From assembly GCA_037349315.1 (NCBI GenBank), contig JBAIAC010000054.1:1364001-1428000 (forward strand): a stretch of DNA of 64,000 bases. Reading direction: 5' to 3'. This document shows positions 1-10,618 of this stretch, in pieces. This stretch comes from Chelydra serpentina (taxonomy: Eukaryota > Chordata > Testudines > Chelydridae). A model generated the notes under the pieces. That model saw only the letters and a program-made list of their open reading frames with translations, was not told where the DNA came from and searched no databases. Each line of letters opens with the position of its first letter. The first letter of the stretch is position 1. Both the position numbers and the translations under genes were made by a program.

Positions 1-246
1 CATTTCCCTATTCAACACAGACAATGTTCAGTATTTACTTTTTCAAGTCCATCTACTTCCTGTAACTTACAAAGTTTATGTTTACTGTCACACATGGGTT
101 TTAACGTAAGGGCAGTGATGCCTGTGATGTTGACTGAGACCACCAGTTTAATTGAATCCCAACTTACGTGCTTACCTAGTGTAGCATTGTTCTCTGTCGC
201 ATGAGGAGCCACCTAGGTTTGAAACACCCTTTCTGTTCGGTTTCAG
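1..246. other. intron sequence at the window start
   Basis: This stretch lies upstream of the first recognised exon and reads as intron, with no long ORF or repeat that I recognise. A pyrimidine-rich tract ending in the acceptor TTTCAG closes it at 246. Confidence 0.5.
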
Positions 247-280
247 GATCACGAACACGCCACCTTTGAAGATATTCTAG
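247..280 (+). CDS. host gene, internal coding exon (34 nt), unrecognised
   Basis: A short exon sits between the acceptor tttcag and the donor gtatgtgagt, an almost ideal donor. It reads DHEHATFEDIL with one base left over (phase 1). That base joins the AG at the start of the next exon to give Glu, so the frame runs on. It is the first visible exon of a host gene whose earlier exons lie outside the window. The exon is shorter than usual, and support comes mainly from its fit with the following exons. I do not recognise the protein and assign no function. Confidence 0.7.
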
Positions 281-588
281 GTATGTGAGTGTTATTTTCT
301 TTGTCTTTCCCCCCCCTCAAAGTTTCACGTGAGCAGTAACTGGTAGCTCTCCAGTGGGGGATTTCATTGTAATTCAGTGTTCTGTCGTATCCAGCCTCCT
401 TTGGAAGAAGCTATGGATTCCTGACTCCCAAAGTTCTAAAGTCCGGTGGGTGCTTAGCGCCTGTGAAAGTCAGGCCCATGATGCCTTACAGAATAAACAC
501 AAATGAGAGCTAGTGAAAATCTCTGTAGAAGAGCCAGTGTTTCACCTTCTATGTGGCTCACTCATCTTCCCTTCGCTGTTTTTTGCAG

Positions 589-659
589 AGGAAATAGAGA
601 AGAAGCTGAACATTTATCGGAAAGGCTGCAAGATTTGGAAGATGCTGATTTTCTGTCAG
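589..659 (+). CDS. host gene, internal coding exon (71 nt)
   Basis: The acceptor is ttttgcag and the donor gtacgtg. The first two bases complete the split codon; then 23 codons follow, ending in phase 0 (EIEKKLNIYRKGCKIWKMLIFCQ, of which the basic/aromatic KKLNIYRKGCKIWKM core is the most distinctive part). The exon is rich in Lys, Ile and aromatic residues, as in a folded intracellular protein; there is no signal peptide or membrane segment. It is followed by a 2.6-kb intron holding an old CR1 fragment on the minus strand. Confidence 0.85.
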
Positions 660-1423
660 GTACGTGAAAGGCATCAAGGCTCTTGGCACTTTGTTAAAAG
701 CCAATATTTTCTCCAGGGACAAATTAACTCCAGAAAACAATATTCCAAAGCCAGCCTGCAGCAGGCTTTAATAAAAGCAACCACATCTATTCAATTCCCA
801 TTTCTCATTTGTCGACCTTTGAGCATCCTCGGCTTACTGTGACGGCAGCAAAGGAAATTTGGCTTAGTGCAGCTAACGCAGGGGTTGGCAGCTTTTCAAC
901 AGCTTTCTAGCAAATCCATGCAATCTGACTTCAGAAGGAAGCTCACAGACAAAGGGACAGGGATTTGGAGCTTGATCGTTATTGATTACTTTCATAAAGC
1001 GTCCTGCAGTATGAATTAATACAGGAACATAGGAACTTCTATAATGGATGAGGTCAGGGTTCCAGTCCCTGCCAATGGCCAGCACCAGACCTTGCCGTGA
1101 GCAGTTATGGCGTGACTTGCCCAAAGAGAGGTTTCTGCTGAGTCTCCTCATGCCCTGGAGCAGGAATGTTGCAATCCAACCAAACTTTTGAGATTTTTGT
1201 TTTTAATTCTTGCTGACACAACTATGGATTTTCTCACTATCCATGTAAATGCCCAGTCCTGGTGTCTTCTACAATTAGAGCAGTGATGGTTTTCCATGCC
1301 TCCTGGCCTCTGTTTGCCCATCATTTCCCAACCCGACACCATCAGAGATCCTTAAAGCAGCAATACTAGTCAGTGATTCAGTGACTTTATCATTTTTGTG
1401 TAGGCTGCACTTGCTTACTAGAT
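660..1423. other. intron, no gene seen
   Basis: Intron sequence. ORFs on either strand are short and lack codon bias or similarity that I recognise. Confidence 0.5.
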
Positions 1424-1900
1424 AGATTAATAGATTCCAAGGCCAGAAGGGACTATTGTGATAATCTAGTCTGACCTCCTGGGTAACACAGGCAAGAGAA
1501 CCTCCCCAAAAGATCTTTTAGAAAAACATGCAGTCTTGATTTAAAAATTGCCAGTGATGGAGAATCCAACTTGACCCTTGATAAATTGTTCCAATGGTTA
1601 ATTACTCTCACTATTAAAAATTTAGGCCTTATGTCCAGTCTGAATTTGTCTAGCGTCAACTTCCAGCCATTGGCTCATGTTACTCCTTTGTCTGCTAGAT
1701 TGAAGAGCCCATTATCAAATATTTGTTCCTCATGTAGATATTTACAGACTGTGATCAAGTCACCCCTGAACCTTCTCTTTGTTAAGCTAAATAGATTGAG
1801 CTCCTCGAGTCTGTCACTCTAAGGCAGGTTTTCTAATCCTTTCATCATTCTCCTGGCTCCTCTCTGACCTCTCTCCAATTTATCAACATCCTTCTTGATA
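1424..1900 (-). mobile_element. old CR1 LINE fragment (3' end)
   Basis: Reading the minus strand gives the C-terminus of CR1 ORF2 (HWNNLSRVKLDSPSLAIFKSRL) followed by the short CR1 3' UTR with its conserved GGTCAGACTAGATTATCAC-type end. Frame breaks mark it as old. It is 5'-truncated and sits in an intron of the host gene, antisense to it. Confidence 0.8.
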
Positions 1901-3277
1901 GGAAATATCCCTGAATGTTCAGATAAAGTTTCCAAATGAGGTGAATTTCTTGGTCTCCCTTATTATTCCCCAGTCTTCATATTTACACCGTGAAGATTTT
2001 TATCCCAGAAATGTTATTGAGTCTTTCAAGAGCAGAGCTGGCTAAATAGTTAAAGAAAAATCCCATCTCTGATTATAAATATGTGCATGAATAAAGTGCA
2101 GAGTTCAGTTTGCTATGATCTGTGGGGGCATCCTGTTTACTATTCAAAAGTATAGGGGAAAATGTTTTATATATTTTAAAACTTTCAAGAATTTAAGTGT
2201 TAATGGCTATTTGGCTGAAAATTCATACTGGGAACTGCATCTGTTGCCATTCACTATTCTCCTATTTCAACCATTTGAGTCATCCAGTCAGGAAGAAGAA
2301 ACAATACCATGTGATTTAGGCAACCAATCACTACACATACGTAGCAAAGAGGGAATATTCTAAGCGAACAGTTTGTGAACAACCTAAAAGCTGAAAATGA
2401 TTCAGCAACTCCTAATGTAGCAGCCATGCTCCTGAAACCCAGGGGTGGTTCTCACATGGGACAGAGCTGAAAACGAGACCAAGTTCACACCAAATTCAGG
2501 GCAGGATTCTGTGCAACGGTGTGCACAGTGGGGAAGCAGTGGCCATAAGGAGCCTTCCCCCCTGCATGTGGCCATGTAAGAGCTGGGCAGAGCTGTAGTC
2601 CCGGCACTGTTGGGAGCACAAGGATGGCTCTCTAATGGCTCTTCTAGGGATGTCTGGTGCTCCAGAGTGGAGGGGTGTATTGTAGGCTGAGCCAGGGCTC
2701 CATTCCCAGCTGACTGGCCATCTACAGGGAGAGATGTGGGGGTCCCTTGCTGAGGCAGACTGCCTCCAATGCTACTTCTGGGCGGGAGATGGGCAGACTG
2801 TGCCAAATCCTGAAGCCTTGGCTGAGTTTTCACTCAGTTGTTACTCACGAAAATGTCCATTGAAGTCAATGGGTGGTTTTCCTGAGTAAGGACAGAGTGA
2901 AAACGTATTTATTACACGGATAGAGGTGCCCTTTGAATTCTTCAGCACCATATGGTCAGAATGCTGCACTTCTGTGAACCACACAGCTGGCCCCAACCAC
3001 TAAATTTGCCAATCGGTTAACCAACATCTCTGAGGCTAAGATCCCACCTAAGGTGAGAAGTGGAGGCCAGGGCTGTTTATCCATCTGCCTGGAGCAAAGT
3101 CAGCATGCTTTGTGACTTTAGTGTCACTCTCAGACTGGAGAGTGTTTGCTCTGTCCCCTCCAGTGCTTTTCAAACAGTCCCACAGAAGCTTAGTCACTAG
3201 AGATGGGAAAAACTAGCTCATTTCTCTGAGGCCAGGGCAGCGTGGTGTACTACCGTCTCTCTCTCTTCTCCGTGCAG
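1901..3277. other. intron, no gene seen
   Basis: Intron sequence. Around 2840-2910 there is a degenerate short palindromic repeat with GAAGTCAATGG, a motif common in ancient vertebrate MITE-like repeats. The 143-codon ORF on the minus strand at 2402-2833 has no recognisable domain and is treated as chance. Confidence 0.4.
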
Positions 3278-3357
3278 GGAGGTCCTGGCCACTTATATTT
3301 GTTGAAGAATAAAGTTGCCACCTTTGCCAAAGTGGAGAAGGAGGAAGATATGATCCT
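3278..3357 (+). CDS. host gene, internal coding exon (80 nt)
   Basis: The acceptor is ccgtgcag and the donor gtgagt. The exon holds 26 codons plus two bases (GGPGHLYLLKNKVATFAKVE and so on, ending in phase 2). The previous exon ends in phase 0, so the join is in frame. Gly-Gly-Pro-Gly followed by a beta-like LYLLKNKVATF stretch looks like structured protein. The 80-nt length and phase match the 103-nt exon that follows. Confidence 0.88.
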
Positions 3358-3440
3358 GTGAGTCGCTTTGTTATTTCCCAACCCTGGGTGCCCTTTTTCT
3401 GGTCTGTTTAATGTAGAGGGGGGTGGGTAGGCTAAAGTTG

Positions 3441-3838
3441 TATTCATAGATTCATTGTGATAATCTAGCCTGACCTCCGGTGTAATATGGGCCAGAAAAC
3501 TGCCCTGCATTAATTCCTGTTTGAACTAGAGCAGAGCTTTTAGAAAAACATCCCATCTTGAATTAAATATTGCCAGTGATGGAGATCGACCATGACCCTT
3601 GGGAAATTGTTTCAATGGCTAATTCCCCTCACTACTGCAATGTACAGCTTAGTTCCAGTCTGGATTTGTCTGGCTTCAGCTTCCAGCCATTGGATCTTGT
3701 TACACCTTTGTCTGCCAGACTGAAGAGCCCATTATCAAATATCACTTCCCCACGTAGCTAGCTAGGCTGTGACGAGGTCAGCCCTTAACCTTCTCTTTGT
3801 TAAGCAGACTGGCTTGAGCTCCTCGAGTCTCTCGCGTT
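3441..3838 (-). mobile_element. old CR1 LINE fragment (3' end)
   Basis: It has the same CR1 3' region as the copy at 1424-1900, on the minus strand and diverged. On the + strand it begins with the reverse complement of the CR1 tail (TCATAGATTCATTGTGATAA) and runs into the ORF2 C-terminus. Confidence 0.75.
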
Positions 3839-4526
3839 GTCTACTGGGGTTGTCTGTCTGGGCCTTTACTCACTACAACTGCTTTCTGCTGCTATATTGT
3901 CCTCAGCATGAACCAATGCTACATTGTCTTCTTTAAAATGTTAACGCTGTAATATCGTGCAGCACAATTGTCAGGAATGGGAGAAGGGGAGAAAAGAGGA
4001 AATCAGAAGGGAAAAGATGAAAGAAAAGCGAATTTAAAAACCCTGGGAACTATGAAGATGTAAAGTGTAAAAGGTTTGGGACCAGTGTTGAGGGGAGAGA
4101 AGTCCAACTGTGCTGCCCTGCTTGGCAGAGGCAGAGCTGAGGGTGGGAGTTCAAAGAATTATGCTATGGGGGGAAATGCCAATATTTGCAGCAAGTATTA
4201 TTCACAACAATCAACTAGCCAAGCTCTGCTTTGGGAGCTCACCACGGTGCCATCCCGGTACAGCATCAGCAACCCACCACATGTGAGTGCAGGTGCCCTG
4301 TGCTGCTGCAGGCAGGTTCAACCCACCTTACGGGCATGGAACAGGTGAGGCAGGGGGGATTTCCATGGGGAATCTTGTAAATGAGCTCAGGGACAGAGGC
4401 TTGTGTCTCCTCCAGGATGGTCCCACTTTGGTCTCCCTGGACAGCATATGTCCAATGCCAGGGTGCCTGACTCTGCAGAGGGGGTGGATTTTAAATGGTA
4501 ATTTTGTTTCCTCCTATTACTTCCAG
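3839..4526. other. intron, no gene seen
   Basis: Intron sequence, purine-rich near 3970-4040. I see no repeat or gene in it. Confidence 0.45.
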
Positions 4527-4629
4527 CTTCTGGAAGCGGCTGAGCCGATTGATGAGCAAAATCAACCCTGAGCCAAATGTCATTCACATCATGGGCTGCT
4601 ATGTTCTGGGAAACCCCAATGGGGAGAAG
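4527..4629 (+). CDS. host gene, internal coding exon (103 nt)
   Basis: The acceptor is ttccag and the donor gtaagc, both strong. The first base completes Leu from the previous exon; 34 codons follow (FWKRLSRLMSKINPEPNVIH, then IMGCYVLGNPNGEK), ending in phase 0. This is the most protein-like exon of the set: amphipathic helix, Pro-containing turn, hydrophobic strand, Gly-Asn-Pro turn. No catalytic motif is visible that would name the family. Confidence 0.92.
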
Positions 4630-4961
4630 GTAAGCAGCCCTGGGCCATGGCCAGAAGCTCTCTATGGGCAGGTCAGCTGGTGTGGCAGAGTTGGGAGATT
4701 TGATTAAAGGGCTTTCCCCTCTAATTTTGAGGGGCATGTTGCCCTTTTCCCAGCCCCTCTTCTCTAAGGATTTGCCTGCCTTGCAGACATGGGATGCACA
4801 TCCCACCTCAGGGGGAGAGCAGCTCAGCTGGTGTGTGTCTTTGAAAGGATAAGCCACCCTGGGCGCCATATAGTAGATAGGCAGGAAGACGCACTAGAGT
4901 GGGAGATTGGCAGGAAGGGACTGTTGAGTTTGGCCTGCGAGAGCCTTTCAGGAAAAGCAAA

Positions 4962-5575
4962 GAATGGAAGGGATCTTGAGACCTCATCAGGTTCAGCCCC
5001 TATGCTGAGGCAGGACCAAATAAACCTAGCCCATCCCTGACAGGTGTCTGTCCAATGTGTTCTTAAAGACCTCTAGTGACAGGGATTCCACATCTTCCCT
5101 GGGAAGCCTAGTCCAGTGCTGAACTATCCTTCTAGATAGAAAGTTTTCCCTAATAACTAACCTTGCTGAAATCTCCCTTGCTGCAGATTAGGCCCATTGT
5201 CTTACCTTTAGTGGATGTGGAAAACAATTAATCATTCTCCTCCTCATAACAACCCTTAACGTATTTGAAGACGGTTGTCAGGTCCCCGCTCAGTCGTCTT
5301 TTCTCAAGACTAAACATGACCATAGGTCAGGTGCCCAGAACTGGACACACAGCTCCAGCGGATACCTCACCCATGCTGAGTGGGACAGTTACCTCCCATG
5401 GCTTACATACAACACGCCTGCTAGTACACCCAAGAATATCGGCTCTTTTCACAACTGCATCACATAGGTGGCTCATACTCCGTTTGTGATCCACTATAAC
5501 CCACACATCCTTTTCAGCAGTGCTACTGTCTAGTGAGTTTTTCCACCTTTTGTCCCTACCAATAACCAAAAGGGC
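4962..5575 (-). mobile_element. CR1 LINE fragment (RT C-terminal part and 3' UTR)
   Basis: The minus strand reads a decayed CR1 ORF2 segment (KNSLDSSTAEKDVWVIVDHK, then a run matching the usual CR1 'ADILGC' region) followed by the 3' UTR. Frame breaks occur throughout. It lies in an intron of the host gene, antisense to it. Confidence 0.8.
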
Positions 5576-6251
5576 TGATCGGGTTAGCCTGGGATCTTCA
5601 AAGACAACTAGGGTCAACGTGAGCTGGGCACCTAACTCCCTTAGGTGCCTTTGAAAATCACAGCCATATTCAGCTGCCCCTTATAGGCAGGATTCTTCCA
5701 GTGATTGTGTGCGCTGGCTCCTGTTGTCCAGCACAGGAGCTGTGAGTGGCTGGGGCATGGGTGGAGCAGGACGCTGCCTAGTAGTTGTGGTGGCAGTTCT
5801 GCATAATAGTGAGCATAGATCCAGGAGGGTGACACTGGAGTCAGGGTCGAGAAGCCAAGCCAAAGGTCAGGGCAAGGAGGCAAGGCACAGATTGGAGTGG
5901 GGAGGAGTCGGGTTGGAAGCAGGGGCTAGAGCGAGGGCTAGAGAAGGAAGTGGAAGCCAGCACAGCTGCAGCAAGGCTCAAGGACGGGGCTGCTGGCTCC
6001 CCTGCCCGACCAGGAAGCATGGCCATTTGGAGAAGACTCACTGAGCTTGCTGGGTTGCCTAGCAACCAGGCTGGGAGCCAGCTGTTCTCCTGACAGGGGC
6101 TGACCCAAAGGTTTGAGTTTGACTATTCTGAAGAGTGCTGAGTTCTCTCCTTTTCCATTGCCCTGTGCCTGCCCATCCAGTATTTAATTTGAAGCACCTG
6201 GAGTGCCCCTTTTGATTCAGCTACTAACTTTTAAATCTCATCTCATTTCAG
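5576..6251. other. intron, no gene seen
   Basis: Intron sequence. The 111-codon + strand ORF at 5709-6044 overlaps two ORFs on the other strand and has no recognisable domain. Nothing further is supported. Confidence 0.4.
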
Positions 6252-6327
6252 CTATTTCAGAATCTGAAAAACCTAATGAATCCTTATAGGGTTGTCTTTG
6301 AGTCGCCACTGGAACTTTCAGCTCAAG
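6252..6327 (+). CDS. host gene, internal coding exon (76 nt)
   Basis: The acceptor is catttcag and the donor gtaattt. It holds 25 codons (LFQNLKNLMNPYRVVFESPL, then ELSAQ) plus one base, which joins the GG of the last exon to make Gly. Upstream and downstream phases agree. The intron after it is the longest seen (about 4.2 kb) and contains a CR1 fragment and a SINE. Confidence 0.88.
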
Positions 6328-7284
6328 GTAATTTCTTCTGCTCTAACCGTGAGTGTGCGCTCCTCCAGCATCACTGCCTCCTCCATGGGCCCCTTTCACA
6401 AAGAAGCACTCTTCAACTTTCTGAAGCCTGCCCCCAAAAGCCAAGTCACTGAAACCTTCCCGTTTCTAATGACCTTATCATTGACTTGTATAGTGGATTC
6501 CTCCTGGTCCGGCTTTTCCCCTTTCACATTTCCTCCCCATTTTGCCTTTCAATTGCACCCTTCATTGTGTTTGGAGCTGGACAGCGCTCTCCAGATCAAC
6601 CAAAAGGGCTTGTAACAGGAGCTGATGTTTTTGGTTTGATGGCCGTTCCAAATGTTTGGTGACTCAAAAGAAGTCCATTTCAGGTCTGTGCCAAAGCAGG
6701 GGCTTGAACCTTGAGCTCCTACATGAGGTGAGTGCCCTAGCCACTGGGCTTAAGGGGTGGGAAAATAGCACCTCTTCCTCTGGCTGTTTTGTGACTGAAT
6801 GAAGCTTTGTGTCAAATTTGCAAATAGTTTCAAGTCAACAGAAACTGCATTTTTTGTCAAATAAACTTTTCTTTCAAAAAATGTTGCCCAGTTCTACATG
6901 GAACTAATACTGACCCTTCTGGGCAGAGGTGGCTTAGGAGATTCGGTAAGTTACCAGAGCATGCTGAGGTCAATATGAGAAGCACATGCACATCTAGGAG
7001 TAGAATCTTTTTCTTAATGATGCATGTGAGTATTTCTCCTCCAGAGGATGCTAAACAACAGCACTAGTTCTGAACAGACTGCCCATGCCAACAGGAACCA
7101 TCTTTTCATAGTCTCTTCTTGTCCATAGTTTGAGAGACTTTAGAGACTGTAGACACTTTTTTTCTTTCCTTGTATGGTTGATACCTGGCTTGTGGCTTTT
7201 AGCCACCTGCTCTGTTTGGTAGATTTTCACAGTTTAAACAGTCATAAATACAAGGGATGCATTATTGGCCTTGTGGTTTACCAC
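6328..7284. other. intron, possible decayed tRNA-like repeat
   Basis: Intron sequence. At about 6690-6755 the minus strand resembles a decayed tRNA-derived repeat (a B-box-like GGTTCAAGCCCCTGC on the reverse strand, and an A-box-like region). It is too weak to call a tRNA or a named SINE. Confidence 0.35.
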
Positions 7285-8935
7285 TGCCAGAATCAGTGAT
7301 TAAGACCAGAAGGGACCGTCAAATCCTCTAATCTGACCTCCTGGATATCCCAGGCCACTGACACCTCCCAGCACCCGCACACTCAACCCATCGACCAAAG
7401 TGAGACCAAATATTACAGCCCCCAGGAGACTAGACTTCTGTGCCACAGGCAGAGAATAGCAGGGACCGAGGTGAACCAGTGCTTGAGGTCCCTGCAATGG
7501 CAGGGAACTGATTGAGTGAGATCTACCCAGATAATCATGGCAAGTGACCCGCACCCAAATGCTGGAGAGGAAGGCAAAAAAACCGCAAGGTCACTGCCAA
7601 TCTGACCTGGGGGAAATTCCTTCCCAACCCCACATATAACAATCAGTTAGACCCTGAGTATGTAAGCAAGAACCAGCCAGTCAAGCCCCTGAAAGAGAGA
7701 ATGTTTGATGCCATCTCAGAGCCCTGGCGCTCCCTGTCCAGTGTCCCATCTCCAGATGTCGCCATCCCAGATGCTTCAGCGGAAGAAGGTTTAAAATAAA
7801 TCCAAATGCACTGAGGGTGGAAAAATCCCTTCCTGACCCCTGCCGGTGGCTGGCTGAAAAACAGAAGTGAGTCCCAGGACTGTTGAGCCCTAGCCCCCAC
7901 CATCACAAGCAACCAGATCATACAATTTCACTCATAAATTTTGTCCATCTCTTTCTTAAAACTAATTAAGTTCTTTGCCCCCACAACTACTGTTGGGAGT
8001 CAGTTCCAGAACTGCCTCCCTCTGATGGTTAGAAACCACCTTCTAATTTGCAGCCTGGATTTGTTCATGGCCAGTTTATATCCATTTGTTCTTGTGCCAA
8101 TACTGTCTTTTAGCTTAAATAGCTTTTCACCCTCCCTGGTATTTACCCCCCTAATGTATTTAGAGAGAGCAATCATATGCCCCTCAGCCTTCCTTTTGCT
8201 AGACTGAACAAGCCAAGCTCTTCCAGTCTCCTCTCATAAAATAGGCCCTCCATTCCCCTGATCATAGTAGTTCTTCTCTGCACCTGTTCCAGTTCACATT
8301 CATCTTTCTTGAATTTGGGTGACCAGAATTGTACAGAGTATTCCAAACAAAATCTTACCAGTGCCTTGTACAATGGCATTAATACTTCTCTGTCTCTGCT
8401 GGGTATGCCTCGTCTGATACATCCAAGGGTTGCATTTGCCTTTTGTCCAGCTGCATAAACATTAGTGGCTCATAGTAGTCTTGTGATTGACCCAACACCC
8501 AGCTCTCTCTCCTCCTCTTGTAACTTGTAGCAGAAATTCTTATTAGACCCTAAGTGCATGACCTTGCAATGTGTACTATTGAATTTCATCCCATTTCTGC
8601 CACTCCAGTCTTCATGGTCATCCAGATCTTCCTGTATAAAAATCGGATCCTCCTCTGTATTGACAATGCCTCCCAACCTTCAGTGAGTTTTATTAGCACA
8701 TTCCTACTCTTTGTGCCGTGGTCATTAATAAAAATATTGAATAAGATTGGCCCAAAAGACTGATCCTTGAGGAACTCTACTAGTAACCTCCCTCCAGTCC
8801 GATACTTCATCTTTCAGTGTACCCTGTTGCCTTCTCTCCTTTAGCCAGTTCCTTATCTACCTTACAATTTTTGTACTGATCCCCATCTTCCTTAATGTAA
8901 CTAATAATTTACCATGTAGTACTATGTCCACGTGT
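7285..8935 (-). mobile_element. CR1 LINE fragment, 5'-truncated, decayed ORF2
   Basis: The minus strand carries, in CR1 order, a decayed RT region ([25 protein letters not shown]), the C-terminal part ([20 protein letters not shown], then [19 protein letters not shown]) and a long 3' UTR of about 640 bp ending at 7285. The longer 3' UTR and different wording mark a different CR1 subfamily from the copy at 22107-23264. Stops and frameshifts break it into short ORFs. Confidence 0.85.
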
Positions 8936-9036
8936 TTTAGATCTATGTATTTGTATTACTGTAGCACGTAGGAATCTAGGCACTGTACAAATACAGAAGA
9001 AAAAGTCCAGTCCCTGCCTCAAAGAGCTTACAATCT
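8930..9036. repeat. ancient interspersed repeat (unnamed)
   Basis: The segment with ATTACTGTAGCAC, CTAGGCACTGTACAAATACA and AAGAGCTTACAATCTG matches a wording I have seen widely in amniote genomes as an old dispersed repeat. I cannot name the family without a search. Confidence 0.45.
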
Positions 9037-10010
9037 GCAAGAATCTGAGCACCCTAACTCTGTTTGACATTAACAAGATCATCCTCAACTCCAACTGACT
9101 TGAGTTGAGGGTCCTCAGCATTTTGCCAGAGGCACTGTGCACCTCCTAGGGGAGGGGCCCTGCATTTCCAAAGCGCATGCCTAAGATCCACAACAAAACC
9201 ATGCAGTGGAGCATGGCCTCCTGCAGAGAGTTAATTATATCAATTCAACAGAAAAGCCTGTGCCTTTTGCAAACAATAAATGTTGTACGTAGTGCCCAGG
9301 AGAGCGGTTCTTGGCTCTGCAGGAGAGCGGGGCTTGGGAATGCATTGCAATTTTTTCGTCTCGATAAATCTAGAACACACAGTGTAACCACTTTAATCCC
9401 TGGTTACCCCTCATGCAGATATCTCAAACTGATCTTAATCAGCTGTGAAAGAGAAAAGCCCCTCCTCCTGTTTTGCATTTTAGAATTTAGGATTGTTTGT
9501 TTTTCGTATGCTTTGTGGGGGTTTGTGAAGCTACACTGGCCACCTCCCTTGCAGGGTTTCTGTAAAGTGACTGTCCTAGTGAAATACTTCAGTCAAGCAG
9601 GTGCAAAAAGGATTCACACCAGTAGCGAAACCACCCAAGTCCACATTTTCCCCCCACAGTGTTCTGCTGAACTTTTCACTATGGCAAAAGGCAGATCTGG
9701 GTAACTAAAGTGAACTTTTGCCTTGCTGCAGCCATGGAGATTGGAAATCTCATAAACATGAAGGAGAGGGGCCTCTGTTACTGTCTGACAGGTCTGACTG
9801 TACCTTCTTTTGGTCCATAACTTTCCAGTAGGCCAGTGGTGTGTTCCCTGATGTCATTCTTGCAAGTGTCTCACAGAGCTGGAGTTACAAAGCTGGAGTG
9901 AGTTGGACTGTGACTCTCAGCAGCCACTGAGTTGTTACCTTTGCTGGCAGTCTGTGCAGAGAGGCCAAGAACAGAATGGGACATGGAGACAGAGCTGTAT
10001 CTCACCTTAG
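9037..10010. other. intron, no gene seen
   Basis: It is intronic by position. The 175-codon + strand ORF at 9177-9704 is the longest here. It has no recognisable domain and no matching splice phase with the host gene, so I do not call it. Confidence 0.4.
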
Positions 10011-10185
10011 TGAGATAGCTCAGTGGCTTGAGCATTGGCCTGCTAAACCCAGGGTTGTGAGTTCAATCCTTGAGGGGGCCATTTAGGGATCTGGGGCAAA
10101 AATTGGGGATTGGTCTTGCTTTGAGCAGGGGGTTGGACTAGATGACCTCCTAAGGTCCCTTCTAACCCTGATATTCTATGATTCT
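10011..10185 (+). mobile_element. tRNA-derived SINE, CR1-tailed (Cry-I type)
   Basis: A Pol III A box (TAGCTCAGTGG) and B box (GAGTTCAATCC) are followed by the family body (GGGGCAAAAATTGGGGATTGG), the CR1-like 3' tail (TTGGACTAGATGACCTCC) and an ATTCTATG terminal repeat. This copy is full length and inside the last intron of the host gene, in the gene's sense. Confidence 0.9.
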
Positions 10186-10520
10186 GGGTGCGGGTGGGCA
10201 CACACTGGCAGGCTGTTAGGAGGGGAGTCCGCCTTGCTGTTGTCTGGGCTCTCCAATGTTGAGTATGAACAATATGATCACCCATTTTGGGGGTTGTCAA
10301 GGCAACACCTTTTATGGGCACTTTCAGATGGGGCAAATCATGCCCTGAGTGAGTGACAGCTGTCAGCAATGTCCCTACATGAGACTCACAGACACTCTCC
10401 TGTGCACATCCATGAAACAGTGAGAATCGATCTTTTTGGCTGCTGCAGGCTGCTTGGTCTCTGTTCCGCCCAATGCATTACTGGGGTAACCTCTGTGCTT
10501 TGTTTTGGTTCTTATCCTAG

Positions 10521-10618
10521 GGAAGCAAATGATTGAAACTTACTTTGACTTCCGCCTTTACCGCCTCTGGAAGACTCGCCAGCATTCCAAACTGTTGGAT
10601 TACGATGACATTTTATGA
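10521..10618 (+). CDS. host gene, last coding exon with stop
   Basis: The acceptor is cttatcctag. The first two bases complete Gly from the previous exon; then 31 codons and a TGA at 10616-10618 (KQMIETYFDFRLYRLWKTRQ, then HSKLLDYDDIL). The six exons give 34+71+80+103+76+98 = 462 nt, exactly 154 codons with no stop before the end. This is the main evidence that they form one real gene. The C-terminus is aromatic and basic, ending in an acidic DYDDIL tail. I do not recognise the family. A translated search with the joined exons would name it. Confidence 0.92.

Noticed and set aside
6690..6755. tRNA-like sequence on the minus strand
   Set aside because: Only B-box-like words remain; no cloverleaf can be drawn.
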